In this document: positions 18,278 through 27,274 of the stretch, in pieces
Position numbering within the stretch: position 1 is the stretch's first letter
Layout of the letters: the number at the start of each line of letters is the position of its first letter
NCBI GenBank assembly: GCA_030602315.1
Contig: JAUVZY010000014.1
Span: 1 to 64,000, forward strand
From: Pseudomonadaceae bacterium
GTDB taxonomy: Bacteria; Pseudomonadota; Gammaproteobacteria; Pseudomonadales; Pseudomonadaceae
Reading direction: 5' to 3'
Length of the DNA: 64,000 nucleotides
Program-made: the position numbers and the translations under genes
Notes under the pieces: model-generated
What the model saw: the letters and a program-made list of their open reading frames with translations, nothing else
What the model was told of the DNA's origin: nothing
Databases searched by the model: none

Positions 18278-20055
18278 ACGCCGCCGCCGCTGCGCGTCTG
18301 CGCCGCGACCGCCCGCTGCCACGCCGGCCGCTGGCCTTTCTCTGGCATTACGTGGCGCAGCGGCCGCTGCAGTTCGGCGGGCTGCTGGCGCTGATCATCG
18401 GTGCGGCGGCCTGCGCGGTGGCGGTGCAGTACGGCATGAAGCTGCTGGTGGACGCGATGGCCGGCCAGCCGGGCGCGGTGGACGTGTGGACGCCGCTGTG
18501 GCTGTTTCTGGCGCTGATCGTGCTGGAAAACGTGCTCTGGCGCCTGGGCGGCTGGCTCGGCTGCTACACCGTGGTGGCCAGCTGCGTGGACATCCGGGTG
18601 GATTTGTTCCGCTACCTCACCGGCCACCCGATGCGCTATTTCCACGAGCATTTCGCCGGCTCGCTGGGCAACCGCATCTCCGCCGTCGGCGGCTCGGCCG
18701 GGGCGATCTACGGCGGGCTGGCATGGAAGATCATGCCGCCGATCGTCGATTTCATCGGTGCCATCGTGCTGCTGGTGCTGGTCGATCTGCGCATGGCGCT
18801 GGCGCTGGTGGCCTTCGTGCTGCTGGTGGGGCTGTTGATCACCGGCTTCGGCATCCGCGGCCGGCGCAAGCACCAGCGTTTTGCCGCGCAGTCGGCGCGG
18901 GTCGGCGGCGAGCTGGTCGATGCGGTGTCCAACGTCTGGACCATCAAGGCCTTCGCCGCGCGTGACCGCGAGAGCGAACGGCTGGCCCGCGAGATCGGCT
19001 TCGAGGCACAGGCGCAGCGGCGCAGCTGGATGTACCTGGAAAAGGCGCGGGTGATGCACGACGTCTGCCTGGCGCTGATGGCCGGCGGCATGCTGATCTG
19101 GGCGGTGCTGCTCTGGCAGCGCGGCACGGTGACCGCCGGCGATGTGGTGCTGGTCAGCGCGCTGACTTTTCGCATCCTGCACGGCTCGCGGGATCTGGCG
19201 CTGGCGCTGGTGGACGCCACCCAGCAGCTGGGCGCCATCGCCGACACCCTGGAGATCATCAACCAGCCGCATGCGCTGGAGGACCCGCACCACCCGCTGG
19301 AGCTGGAGCAGGGCCACATCACCTTCGAGCAGGTCGGCTACGCCTACGCCGGCCGCGCGGCGGTGTTCAGCGGCTTCGACCTGGACATTCCGGCCGGGCA
19401 GAAGGTCGGCATCGTCGGCGCCTCGGGCGCCGGCAAGTCGACCCTGATCGGCCTGGTGCAACGGCTCGATGACGTGCAGCAGGGGCGCATCCTGATCGAC
19501 GGCCAGGACATCCGCGCAGTCAGCCAGGACAGCCTGCGCGACCGGATCGCCGTGGTGCCGCAGGAGGCGGCGCTGTTCAACCGCTCGATCCGCGAGAACA
19601 TCCGCTACGGCCGGCCCCAGGCGAGCGACGCGGAGGTCGAGCAGGCCGCCCGGCACGCGTTCTGCCACGGCTTCATCAGCGAGCTGCCGCAGGGCTACGA
19701 CACCCTGGTGGGCGAGCGCGGGGTAAGCCTGTCCGGTGGTCAGCGCCAGCGCCTCGGGCTGGCCCGGGCGTTCTTGAAGGACGCGCCGATCCTGATTCTC
19801 GACGAGGCCACCTCAGCGCTGGACACCGAATCGGAGGCGCAGATCCAGGCGGCGCTGACCAGCCTGATGGAGGGGCGCACCGTGCTGGCGGTGGCACACC
19901 GCCTGTCCACGCTGTCCACCTTCGATCGCATCATCGTGCTGCAGCACGGTCGGATCATCGAGGACGGCGCCCCGCAGGAGCTGCGTCAGCGCGGCGGGGC
20001 GTTCGACGCGCTGTGGCGCACCCAGGCCAACGGCTTCACGAAGGACCCGGTATGA
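18274..20055 (+). CDS. ABC exporter, fused membrane and ATPase domains
   Basis: A 593-residue half-transporter of the MsbA/exporter type. Six hydrophobic segments fill about residues 25-300, and the nucleotide-binding domain follows with Walker A GASGAGKST (about 384), signature LSGGQRQRL (about 486), Walker B ILILDEATS (about 506) and a switch His in AVAHRLSTL. It should work as a homodimer in the inner membrane. Its start overlaps the stop of the GH1-like gene (ATGA) and its stop overlaps the start of the KTSC gene the same way, which ties it to the glycan cluster. It probably exports a glycolipid or saccharide made by the neighbours; this is inference. Confidence 0.93.
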   Translation: MNAAAAARLRRDRPLPRRPLAFLWHYVAQRPLQFGGLLALIIGAAACAVAVQYGMKLLVDAMAGQPGAVDVWTPLWLFLALIVLENVLWRLGGWLGCYTVVASCVDIRVDLFRYLTGHPMRYFHEHFAGSLGNRISAVGGSAGAIYGGLAWKIMPPIVDFIGAIVLLVLVDLRMALALVAFVLLVGLLITGFGIRGRRKHQRFAAQSARVGGELVDAVSNVWTIKAFAARDRESERLAREIGFEAQAQRRSWMYLEKARVMHDVCLALMAGGMLIWAVLLWQRGTVTAGDVVLVSALTFRILHGSRDLALALVDATQQLGAIADTLEIINQPHALEDPHHPLELEQGHITFEQVGYAYAGRAAVFSGFDLDIPAGQKVGIVGASGAGKSTLIGLVQRLDDVQQGRILIDGQDIRAVSQDSLRDRIAVVPQEAALFNRSIRENIRYGRPQASDAEVEQAARHAFCHGFISELPQGYDTLVGERGVSLSGGQRQRLGLARAFLKDAPILILDEATSALDTESEAQIQAALTSLMEGRTVLAVAHRLSTLSTFDRIIVLQHGRIIEDGAPQELRQRGGAFDALWRTQANGFTKDPV

Positions 20056-20267
20056 AACGCGCTCCGATCAACTCGCAGAGCATCCGCGCGCTGGGCTACG
20101 ACCCGCGCGCCCGGCTGCTGGAGGTGGAATTCGTCAACGGTTCGGTCTACTGCTACGAGCAGGTGCCGGCGCGGCTGGTGGAGAACCTGCTCAATGCCGA
20201 GTCGCCGGGCGGCTACTTCAACCGCATCTTCAAGCCGTGCGGGTTTCCCTACCGGCAGCTCAACTGA
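20052..20267 (+). CDS. KTSC-domain small protein
   Basis: A 71-residue protein that is almost entirely one KTSC domain: SQSIRALGYDPRARLLEVEF, then GSVYCYEQVPARLVENLL and a C-terminal YFNRIFKPCGFPYRQL. KTSC domains occur alone or beside nucleic-acid enzymes, with no settled function. The ATG overlaps the stop of the ABC exporter gene (ATGA), so it is translationally coupled to it. Its 3' end overlaps by eight bases the 3' end of the convergent REC-HDOD gene. Being the last member of an export/glycan operon is unusual for this domain. Confidence 0.85.
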   Translation: MKRAPINSQSIRALGYDPRARLLEVEFVNGSVYCYEQVPARLVENLLNAESPGGYFNRIFKPCGFPYRQLN

Positions 20268-21474
20268 CCTGGCCCAGGCTACCTAGCGGGATGTGTTCGA
20301 GCAGACGCCGGTCGAGGTCGAGCATGCGCACCGCGCGGTGGCCGAGCAGGCTGATTGGCGCGGTTTCCGGCGCCAGGTGCAAGAGTTCGCGGGTCAGGCC
20401 CATCACCAGAGCCTCGCGCGAGAGCACCCCGGAGGTGAAGGCGTAGTAGGCGCCGATCAGCTGGCGCAGGGTGATCGGCAGGCGCCACTGGATGCGCAGC
20501 GCCGAGCCGAATTCGGCGCCGCGTTCGCGCAGCGCCTGGTCGATGCGCGCCTCGTCCACCTCGCCGCCCATGTCGATCCAGTCCTGCAGGCAGCGCAGCA
20601 CGGCCAGTTCGCCGAGGTTGTGCAGCAGCCCGGCGGTGTAGCACAGCTCGGCATCCAGGCGCAGCTGGCGGGCCAGCCAGGCGGCGGTTTCCGCGGCGAA
20701 CGCGGCGCGCGCGCTGACCGGCCGGGCGCGCTCGAGCAGGCGCTCGTCGGCCAGCTGGGCATTGCGTTCGATGGCCATGCGCAGCACCAGGTTGAGCACG
20801 CGGCGCACGCCCAGGCGCGCCAGCGCCTGAGCCAGGGTCTGGCAGGGCGCCTCGCGGTGCTGGTCGGCGTTGTTGGCCACGCTGATCAGCCGGGCGGTGA
20901 TCTGCGGGTCGCGGATCAACAGCTTTTCCAGCCCGGCCAGGTCGAGGTTGGCGCTTTGCATCGACAGGCTGGCGGCGTGGCGCACTTCTTCCAGCACCGG
21001 GCCGCCGTGATTGCTTTCGCGGCGGCGGTCCAGATAGTTGCTGAGGCTTTCTTCCGGCGCGGCCAGCGGCGCGTGGACATCCACCGGCAGCAGGCGGCCG
21101 ATGCGCTGGCACAGGTCGTCGAGGTTGAACGGCTTGGCCAGGTAGGCCGCCGGCGCGTAGGGCAGGGCGGCGCGCACGCTGGCCGCGCTGACCCGGTCGC
21201 TGACCAGGATGCACGGCAGGCGCAGGGTGGCGTTCTGCTGGCGCAGCCGGCGCAGCAGGGTGAGGCCGTCGAAGCCTTCCAGATCCAGGTCGATGATCGC
21301 CAGGGCCAGCGGCTGCGCGGCACTGGCGGCCAGCGCCATCTCGCCGGTGGCGTAGGTGAGCGGCTGAGCGTCACCGCGCACGTCCCGCACCAGGCGCGCG
21401 AGCAGCTCCAGGGTGCCTGGCTCGGCGCTGGCGATCAGAACGGCGGGAGAGGTAGCCGGAGGCACGCGTTGCAC
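20260..21474 (-). CDS. Response-regulator receiver/HDOD protein
   Basis: A 404-residue protein with an N-terminal CheY-like receiver (about residues 10-130; phospho-acceptor Asp in AIIDLDLEGFDG, Lys in LAKPFNLDDL) and a C-terminal HDOD domain (about 150-370; LLIRDPQITARLISVANN, then GLLHNLGELAVL). HDOD domains resemble HD phosphohydrolases but lack the full metal site and usually act in signalling. No output DNA-binding domain is present. The start is uncertain: the longest frame begins with GTG and has no clear ribosome site. It is convergent with the KTSC gene. Cognate kinase not evident here. Confidence 0.85.
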   Translation of the reverse strand: MQRVPPATSPAVLIASAEPGTLELLARLVRDVRGDAQPLTYATGEMALAASAAQPLALAIIDLDLEGFDGLTLLRRLRQQNATLRLPCILVSDRVSAASVRAALPYAPAAYLAKPFNLDDLCQRIGRLLPVDVHAPLAAPEESLSNYLDRRRESNHGGPVLEEVRHAASLSMQSANLDLAGLEKLLIRDPQITARLISVANNADQHREAPCQTLAQALARLGVRRVLNLVLRMAIERNAQLADERLLERARPVSARAAFAAETAAWLARQLRLDAELCYTAGLLHNLGELAVLRCLQDWIDMGGEVDEARIDQALRERGAEFGSALRIQWRLPITLRQLIGAYYAFTSGVLSREALVMGLTRELLHLAPETAPISLLGHRAVRMLDLDRRLLEHIPLGSLGQVS

Positions 21475-21532
21475 TCACGAAAAAGGAGCGGTCAGTCTAC
21501 CGTCGATACTCGGCGCGCCTAAATGATGGCCA

Positions 21533-22450
21533 TCAGCTATTAAGTGCACTGCTCCACACTTTCAGCCCCAGCCGTGTCTCGCTATCGGGCGCGAGTTCCA
21601 CCACGTCGTCCATGACGTTGGCGGTTTCGATGCAGAGCATCCGCTGCCAGGCGTCTTCGGCGAACTGCGACAGGCGCCGGGCTTTGTCGATCCACGGGTT
21701 CCAGACGATCGCCGAGCGCGAGCCGGTCGCCTCCAGGCAGATGCGCCGCTGCCAGGGCCGGTCTTCGATGTCCAGGCGCGTCGGCGTGTCGAGGTAGATG
21801 CGGTCGGTCTCGCCGGCAAAGCCCAGCGGACCCTGCTGGCGGCATTCGCGCCAGTCCTCCAGCGTCTCGATGTAGCGGCAGCCGTCCAGCCCCGGGACGC
21901 GCACCTGGTCGATGGCGGAGACCGCGAAATAGGTGTGCAGCGCCTGGCTGATGGTCACCGCCTGCCCGCTGCGGTTGAGGCTGACCAGGCTGATTTCCAG
22001 CGCTTCGTCCAGGCGCAGCTCCAGGCGCGCCGACAGCCCGGTCGGCCAGCCGGGCAGGGGCGCCTCCGGCTCGGGCAGGGCGAAGGCGAGGCTGATCTGG
22101 CCGCCGTCCAGGCGGGCGTCTTCCAGCTGCCACAGACGGGTGCGCGCCAGCCCGTGGAACGGCGCGGCGGAAGGTTGCGGATGCAGCGCCTGCACCGCCT
22201 GGGGGTTGCGCGCCAGGTCGCCGAACCACGGCCAGCACACCGGCACGCCGCCGCGCAGCGATTGGCCGGCATTGAAGGCGGCCTGCTCGCTGAGCCAGAT
22301 CAGCGGCCGGGCGCCGGGCGTGCCGTAGCTCAGTACCTGGGCACCCTGCTCGGCGATGCGCAACTCGCCGTGGGCGTTGCTGGCGCGCCAGCAGATCAGC
22401 TCGCCTTCGACTTCCCGGCGCAGGCGGGCGGTGGGGGTGGAGGTGGACAT
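21533..22450 (-). CDS. D-hexose-6-phosphate mutarotase (YeaD-like)
   Basis: A 305-residue protein of the galactose mutarotase-like superfamily, YeaD branch, which interconverts anomers of glucose 6-phosphate and related sugars. Typical segments are GGVPVCWPWFGD near residue 68, AAPFHGLARTRLWQLE with the catalytic-type His, and ALHTYFAVSAIDQVRVPGLDG with a second conserved His. The start is backed by AAGGAG nine bases upstream. It lies alone between the REC-HDOD gene and the TRAP transporter, and in Pseudomonas this gene often sits near central sugar metabolism genes. Function is well supported at family level. Confidence 0.88.
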   Translation of the reverse strand: MSTSTPTARLRREVEGELICWRASNAHGELRIAEQGAQVLSYGTPGARPLIWLSEQAAFNAGQSLRGGVPVCWPWFGDLARNPQAVQALHPQPSAAPFHGLARTRLWQLEDARLDGGQISLAFALPEPEAPLPGWPTGLSARLELRLDEALEISLVSLNRSGQAVTISQALHTYFAVSAIDQVRVPGLDGCRYIETLEDWRECRQQGPLGFAGETDRIYLDTPTRLDIEDRPWQRRICLEATGSRSAIVWNPWIDKARRLSQFAEDAWQRMLCIETANVMDDVVELAPDSETRLGLKVWSSALNS

Positions 22451-22514
22451 GCTTTCAGGCTCCTTGAGAGGTCTCGCGCATTAGAGCGGTGCCGTGGAAA
22501 AAGCTCCATGAACG

Positions 22515-22542
22515 CACGAGCCCGGCCGAAGCCGGGCTCGTG
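22515..22542 (-). terminator. Terminator-like hairpin after the TRAP permease genes
   Basis: A perfect 12-base stem (CACGAGCCCGGC and its complement) with a four-base loop lies just past the stop of the TRAP large-permease gene on the minus strand. It lacks a good T run, so termination may be partial. Confidence 0.6.
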
Positions 22543-22557
22543 GGCCGCCGGGGTGGG

Positions 22558-23934
22558 TCAGCTGCCGTAGACCTTGTTCGGCAGCCAGGTCACCAGTTCC
22601 GGCCACAGGTAGGCGACCACCAGCATCGCCGCCTGGATCAGGATGAAGGGAATTACGCCCTTGTACATGGTGCTGGTGGGCACGCTGGCTGGCGTCACCC
22701 CGCGCAGGTAGAACAGCGAGAAGCCAAACGGCGGAGTGAGGAACGAGGTCTGCAGGTTGATGGCGATCATCACCCCGAGCCAGATCGGATCGAGCCCCAT
22801 GGCCAGGAGGATCGGCCCGACGATCGGCACCACCACGAAGATGATTTCGATGAAGTCGAGGATGAAGCCCAGCAGGAAGATCACCAGCATCACCACGATG
22901 AACGCGCCGAGCACGCCGCCGGGCAGCGAGCGCAGCATGTCCTCGATCAGCGCTTCGCCGCCGAAGCCGCGGAACACCAGGGAAAACAGCGAGGCGCCGA
23001 TGAGGATCAGAAACACCATCGCGGTGATTTCGGTGGTGCCGTAGGCGGTTTCCTTCAGCCGCTGGAAACTCAGCTGGCGCTTGGCCAGCGACAGCAGCGT
23101 GGCGCCCAGCGCGCCGATCGCCGCGGCCTCGGTGGGTGTGGCGTAGCCGGCGAGGATCGAGCCGAGCACCGCGCCGATCAGCAGCAGCGGCGGCAGCAGC
23201 GAGCCGATCAGCTTGCCCCATTCGATCGGGCCGAGCTCCTCCTTGGGCAGCGCCGGCAGCTTCTTCGGCTGGGCGATCGCCACCACCACCAGGTAGAGGA
23301 TGTACAGGCCGACCAAGAGCAGGCCGGGGATCAGCGAGCCGATGAACAGGTCGCCCACCGACACGGTCTTGGGCGAGAAGATGCCCATGCGCAGCTGCGC
23401 CTGCTGGTAGGCGCTGGACATCACGTCGCCCAAGAGCACCAGGATGATCGACGGCGGGATGATCTGGCCGAGGGTGCCGGTGGCTGCCAGCACGCCGGTG
23501 GAGATCGCCGGGTCATAGCCGCGGCGCAGCATGGTCGGCAGGGCCAGCAGGCCCATGGTCACCACGGTGGCACCGACGATGCCGGTGGAGGCGGCGAGCA
23601 GCGCGCCGACCACGCACACCGAGATCGCCAGGCCGCCGCGCAGGGTGCCGAACAGGCGCGACATCGACTCCAGCAGGTCTTCGGCAACGCGGGACTTCTC
23701 CAGCATCACCCCCATGAACACGAACAGCGGCACCGCCAGCATCGTCTGGTTGTTCATGATGCCGAAGATGCGGTTGGGCAAGGCGTGCAGGTAGCCGATG
23801 TCGAAGGTGCCGGTGAGCACGCCGATGGAGGCGAACACCAGCGCCATGCCGCCCAGGGTGAAGGCCACCGGGTAGCCCGACATCAGCGCGATGCAGATAC
23901 TGACGAACAGCGCGATCGCCATGAACTCAGCCAT
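22558..23934 (-). CDS. dctM: TRAP transporter large permease (DctM)
   Basis: A 458-residue inner-membrane protein with about twelve hydrophobic segments, the DctM subunit of a tripartite ATP-independent periplasmic transporter. Recognisable parts are ALPNRIFGIMNNQTMLAVPL, the SxGxxGAT-like segment AASTGIVGATVVTMG, and GTLGQIIPPSIILVLLGDV. It uses the sodium or proton gradient to import an organic acid delivered by the binding protein encoded at 24710. Its start overlaps the end of the DctQ gene by eight bases, so the two are co-translated. Confidence 0.94.
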   Translation of the reverse strand: MAEFMAIALFVSICIALMSGYPVAFTLGGMALVFASIGVLTGTFDIGYLHALPNRIFGIMNNQTMLAVPLFVFMGVMLEKSRVAEDLLESMSRLFGTLRGGLAISVCVVGALLAASTGIVGATVVTMGLLALPTMLRRGYDPAISTGVLAATGTLGQIIPPSIILVLLGDVMSSAYQQAQLRMGIFSPKTVSVGDLFIGSLIPGLLLVGLYILYLVVVAIAQPKKLPALPKEELGPIEWGKLIGSLLPPLLLIGAVLGSILAGYATPTEAAAIGALGATLLSLAKRQLSFQRLKETAYGTTEITAMVFLILIGASLFSLVFRGFGGEALIEDMLRSLPGGVLGAFIVVMLVIFLLGFILDFIEIIFVVVPIVGPILLAMGLDPIWLGVMIAINLQTSFLTPPFGFSLFYLRGVTPASVPTSTMYKGVIPFILIQAAMLVVAYLWPELVTWLPNKVYGS

Positions 23935-24472
23935 GCTTCACCTCCGGCGCCGGCAGGCGGCCCATCAGCCGGTAGATGCACTTGACGATGTCGGACACCG
24001 CCTGCAGCCCCAGGCTGAAGACCAGCACCAGGATGATGGTCTTTTGCAGGTAGACGAAGCGCAGCCCGCCGGATTCGCCCGAGCGCTCGAAGGTGCGCCA
24101 GGCGCTGCTCACGTAATCCCAGCTGTTCCAGCCGAGGAACAGGCACACCGGCAGCAGGAAGAACAGGTGACCGAAGCCGTCCACCAGCGCCTGCCGGCGC
24201 GGGCCGAACTTCTGATAGAAGATGTCCACGCGCACATGCCCGTTGCGCTGCAGGGTCCAGGCGGCGGCCCCCATGAACACCAGCGCGTGGGCGTACATCA
24301 CCGATTCCTGCAGGGCGATGGCGCCAATTCCGAAACCGTAACGCAGCACCACCACGATCGCGGTACCCAGCACCAGAAACAGGGTAAGCCAGGCGCAGGC
24401 CTTGCCGAGCAGGCGGTTCAGCGCATCGATCAGCGCGGCAAGCTGCAGCAATGGCGGAGATTTTGTAGGCAT
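23927..24472 (-). CDS. dctQ: TRAP transporter small permease (DctQ)
   Basis: A 181-residue inner-membrane protein with four hydrophobic segments, as in DctQ subunits, and the familiar motifs GAAAWTLQRNGHVRVDIFYQ and FFLLPVCLFLGWNSWDYV. The pair DctQ-DctM forms the membrane part of a TRAP importer. The ribosome site before the ATG is weak. The gene is divergent from the substrate-binding protein gene across 237 bases, an arrangement in which one regulator could control both sides. Confidence 0.92.
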   Translation of the reverse strand: MPTKSPPLLQLAALIDALNRLLGKACAWLTLFLVLGTAIVVVLRYGFGIGAIALQESVMYAHALVFMGAAAWTLQRNGHVRVDIFYQKFGPRRQALVDGFGHLFFLLPVCLFLGWNSWDYVSSAWRTFERSGESGGLRFVYLQKTIILVLVFSLGLQAVSDIVKCIYRLMGRLPAPEVKHG

Positions 24473-24709
24473 TTGGCGGTCTTTTCCGTTGATTGCTTGG
24501 CTTCGATTCTAGGCAGCCCAACTTGCAGGCGGCAATCGATTGGCTATTACTTTGGTCTGCTGGACGTATCGGTCGCCGACCAGGGAAAAATAGATTCGCT
24601 CTACAACAATAGTTCGAAATGGTCCGTCCATCCGGGACGACGAGTCATTCGTGCGGCAGCCTGGCCCGTGGTGGGCCGGCGCCGTGGCTGAAGAAACAAG
24701 GAGTAGCTC

Positions 24710-25828
24710 ATGAAGCGTCGAGACATATTGACTGCCGCCGGTGTCGGTCTGGCGGCTACCGCGCTGGCCGGATGCCAGGACAGCGGCAACAAGCAAGCCA
24801 CCGGCAGCGCCGCGCAGTCGGGCGGCGAACAGCAGACCTTCAACTGGAAGATGGTCACCTCCTGGCCGAAGAACTTCCCCGGCGTGGGCGTCGGCGCCGA
24901 GCGCTTTGCCCAGCTGGTCGACGAAATGAGCAACGGCCGGCTGAAGGTGCGCGTCTACGCCGCCGGCGAGCTGGTCCCCGCGCTGGAAGTGTTCGACGCG
25001 GTCTCGCGCGGCACCGCCGAAATGGGCCACAGCGCCCCTTACTACTGGAAGGGCAAGGTGCCCGCCGCACAGTTCTTCTGTGCCATGCCGTTCGGCCCCA
25101 ACGCCCAGGAAATGAACGCCTGGCTGCACCACGGCGGCGGCATGCAGCTGTGGGAAGAGGTCTATGCCCAGTACGGCGTGCTGCCGATGGCCTGCGGCGC
25201 CACCGGTGTGCAGACCGCCGGCTGGTTCAACAAGGAAATCAACTCGGTCAATGACTTCAAGGGTCTGAAGATGCGCACCCCGGGCCTCGGTGGCGAGGTG
25301 CTGACGCGCATGGGCGGTACCGTGGTCAACATGCCGGCCGGGGAAATCTTCACCGCGCTGCAGACCGGCGCGATCGACGCCACCGAGTGGATCGGCCCGT
25401 ACAACGACCTGGCGCTGGGCCTGCACAAGGCGGCCAAGTACTACTACACCCCCGGCTGGCAGGAGCCCAACGTCACCTTCGAGCTGGACATCAACCTCAA
25501 GGCCTGGGAAACCCTGCCCAACGACCTCAAGGCCATCGTGCGCGCGGCGGCCCGCGCGATCAACGGCGACATGCTCGACGACTACAACGCCAAGAACATG
25601 GAAGCGCTGGAGCAGCTGCGCGCCCAGGGCGTGCAGGTGCGGCGTCTGCCGGACGAGGTGCTGGCGCGGCTGAAGGAGGTTTCCGCCGAAGTGGTCCTGG
25701 CCGCCGCCGCCGCCGATCCGGCCGCCAGGAAGGTCTACGAGCACCTTGCGGCGTACCTTGCGCGGCTGGTCGAGTATGCCGAGGTCTCGGAGAAGGACAT
25801 CTACAACATCCGCTACAGCCCGTCCTGA
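24710..25828 (+). CDS. TRAP transporter substrate-binding protein (TakP-like)
   Basis: A 372-residue periplasmic binding protein of the DctP family. The N-terminus MKRRDILTAAGVGLAATALA has a twin-arginine-type RR motif, a hydrophobic core and a lipobox ALAGC (Cys near 21), so it is probably a Tat-exported lipoprotein. The body matches the alpha-keto acid group: KGLKMRTPGLGGEVLTRMGG with the conserved substrate-carboxylate Arg, and IDATEWIGPYNDLALG, as in TakP. A 2-oxo acid such as pyruvate is a likely ligand, by analogy. It is divergent from dctQM and ends at a strong bidirectional terminator. Confidence 0.9.
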   Translation: MKRRDILTAAGVGLAATALAGCQDSGNKQATGSAAQSGGEQQTFNWKMVTSWPKNFPGVGVGAERFAQLVDEMSNGRLKVRVYAAGELVPALEVFDAVSRGTAEMGHSAPYYWKGKVPAAQFFCAMPFGPNAQEMNAWLHHGGGMQLWEEVYAQYGVLPMACGATGVQTAGWFNKEINSVNDFKGLKMRTPGLGGEVLTRMGGTVVNMPAGEIFTALQTGAIDATEWIGPYNDLALGLHKAAKYYYTPGWQEPNVTFELDINLKAWETLPNDLKAIVRAAARAINGDMLDDYNAKNMEALEQLRAQGVQVRRLPDEVLARLKEVSAEVVLAAAAADPAARKVYEHLAAYLARLVEYAEVSEKDIYNIRYSPS

Positions 25829-25844
25829 GGCTGGCCGTTGCCGG

Positions 25845-25879
25845 AATGAAAACGCCGCCCGAGGGGCGGCGTTTTCATT
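25845..25879. terminator. Bidirectional rho-independent terminator
   Basis: A perfect 15-base stem (AATGAAAACGCCGCC and its complement) with a five-base loop. A/T runs flank both sides, so it can end both the TRAP binding-protein transcript (plus) and the OsmC transcript (minus). Confidence 0.93.
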
Positions 25880-25885
25880 GGCGGC

Positions 25886-26311
25886 TCAGTCTTCCAGCCG
25901 GCAGTCGAGGCTGATGCGGGCGTTGAGCACCCGCGATACCGGGCAGCCCTCCTTGGCCTGCTCGGCGATCTGGCGAAACTGTGCCGCGTCGATGCCCGGC
26001 ACCCGGGCGGCGAGGTCCAGGGCGATGGCGCTGATCGCAAAGCCGGCGTCGGTCTTCTCCAGCGTGACGTCGGCGCGGGTGGCGATGCGCTCGGCGGTGA
26101 AGCCGGCCTGGCCGAGCAGCATCGACAGCGCCATGGAAAAGCAGCCGGCGTGGGCGGCGCCGATCAGCTCTTCGGGGTTGGTGCCGGGCTGGTCTTCGAA
26201 GCGGGTGTGGAAGCCGTAGGGCTGGTCGCTAAGGACGCCGCTCTGGGTGCTGAGGGTGCCCTGGCCGTCTTTCAGGCCGCCTTGCCAGACGGCCGATGCG
26301 CTGCGGTTCAT
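25886..26311 (-). CDS. osmC: OsmC-family peroxiredoxin
   Basis: A 141-residue OsmC/Ohr-family thiol peroxidase that reduces organic hydroperoxides. The two active-site cysteines are Cys57 (AAHAGCFSMALSM) and the one in EGCPVSRVL near residue 124, and GTNPEELIGAAHAG is the classic OsmC lead-in. It fits OsmC (the SAxWxG start RSASAVWQGGLKDGQG) better than Ohr. The ATG at 26311 is chosen from homology and a GGAG site; longer upstream frames lack family similarity. It converges on the TRAP binding-protein gene through the shared terminator. Confidence 0.92.
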   Translation of the reverse strand: MNRSASAVWQGGLKDGQGTLSTQSGVLSDQPYGFHTRFEDQPGTNPEELIGAAHAGCFSMALSMLLGQAGFTAERIATRADVTLEKTDAGFAISAIALDLAARVPGIDAAQFRQIAEQAKEGCPVSRVLNARISLDCRLED

Positions 26312-26366
26312 GGAACGGATCTCCGAGGGTAGGGATCTGTTCAGAGGCGCCCGCTGCCGGGCCGGT

Positions 26367-27020
26367 TCAGTCGACCTGCCCGGCGTCCGCGTCGGCGGGT
26401 TCCTCGAGAAGCCCGAGCCAGCGCGCCATGACCTCCTGCGCTTCATCGATGCCCATGCGCTTGGGCGCCGAAAACAGCTGCACGCTGCAGCTCTCGCCCC
26501 ATTGCTGGGTGATGTCGCGGCGCACCTTGAGCAGGGCGTTCTTCGCCGCGCCGAAGGCCAGCTTGTCGGCCTTGGTCAGCAGCACATGCAGCGGCATGCC
26601 GCTGGCGCGGGCCCAATCGAGCATCATCTGGTCGAAGTCGGTCAGCGGGTGGCGGATATCCATCATCAGAAACACCCCCGCCAGGCTCTCGCGGCTGCCC
26701 AGGTAGGCCTCGAGGTGGCGCTGCCAGTGCTGCTTGAGGGGAATCGGCACCTTGGCATAGCCGTAGCCGGGCAGGTCGACCAGCCGGCGCTGGTCATCCA
26801 GGCGGAAGAAGTTGAGCAGCTGGGTGCGGCCGGGGGTCTTCGAGGTGCGCGCCAGGTTGGCGTGGGTCAGGGTGTTCAGCGCGCTGGACTTGCCCGCGTT
26901 GGAGCGCCCGGCAAAGGCGATTTCCAGGCCCTCGTCGGCGGGGCACTGGTCGACCTTGGCGGCACTGATGATGAACGAGGCCTGTTGGCACAGCGGGACG
27001 ATGGGATTCTTGAGCGGCAT
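26367..27020 (-). CDS. engB: Ribosome biogenesis GTPase EngB/YsxC
   Basis: A 217-residue GTPase needed for maturation of the large ribosomal subunit. The G motifs are in order: G1 [11 protein letters not shown]2 Thr in [12 protein letters not shown]3 [11 protein letters not shown]4 TKADKL and G5 FSA. The ATG at 27020 ([15 protein letters not shown]) matches the usual Pseudomonas start; the frame is open 11 codons further upstream but that extension is not conserved-looking. It is divergent from the cytochrome c4 gene, the order seen in other pseudomonads. Confidence 0.96.
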   Translation of the reverse strand: MPLKNPIVPLCQQASFIISAAKVDQCPADEGLEIAFAGRSNAGKSSALNTLTHANLARTSKTPGRTQLLNFFRLDDQRRLVDLPGYGYAKVPIPLKQHWQRHLEAYLGSRESLAGVFLMMDIRHPLTDFDQMMLDWARASGMPLHVLLTKADKLAFGAAKNALLKVRRDITQQWGESCSVQLFSAPKRMGIDEAQEVMARWLGLLEEPADADAGQVD

Positions 27021-27274
27021 GGGGGTTCCGGTAGCGGCGCAGGGGTGCGGCAACGGTTCGCTTCCGTTTCCACGCCGCCAGTATATAATGCCGCAGATTT
27101 TATGTGCGCTTAGGCCTGTCCTACGGCCCTGTCAATGCGATGCACTAGCGCCGCGGAACACGGGTGAGCAGGCGGCGATTCGCTCCGGTATGCAGTAATG
27201 CCGCACGGCTGGTAGGTGGTGGCTGCTGGTGCCCGGATTAATTCCTTCTACAAACTTAGCCGTTGGATTAGCTG

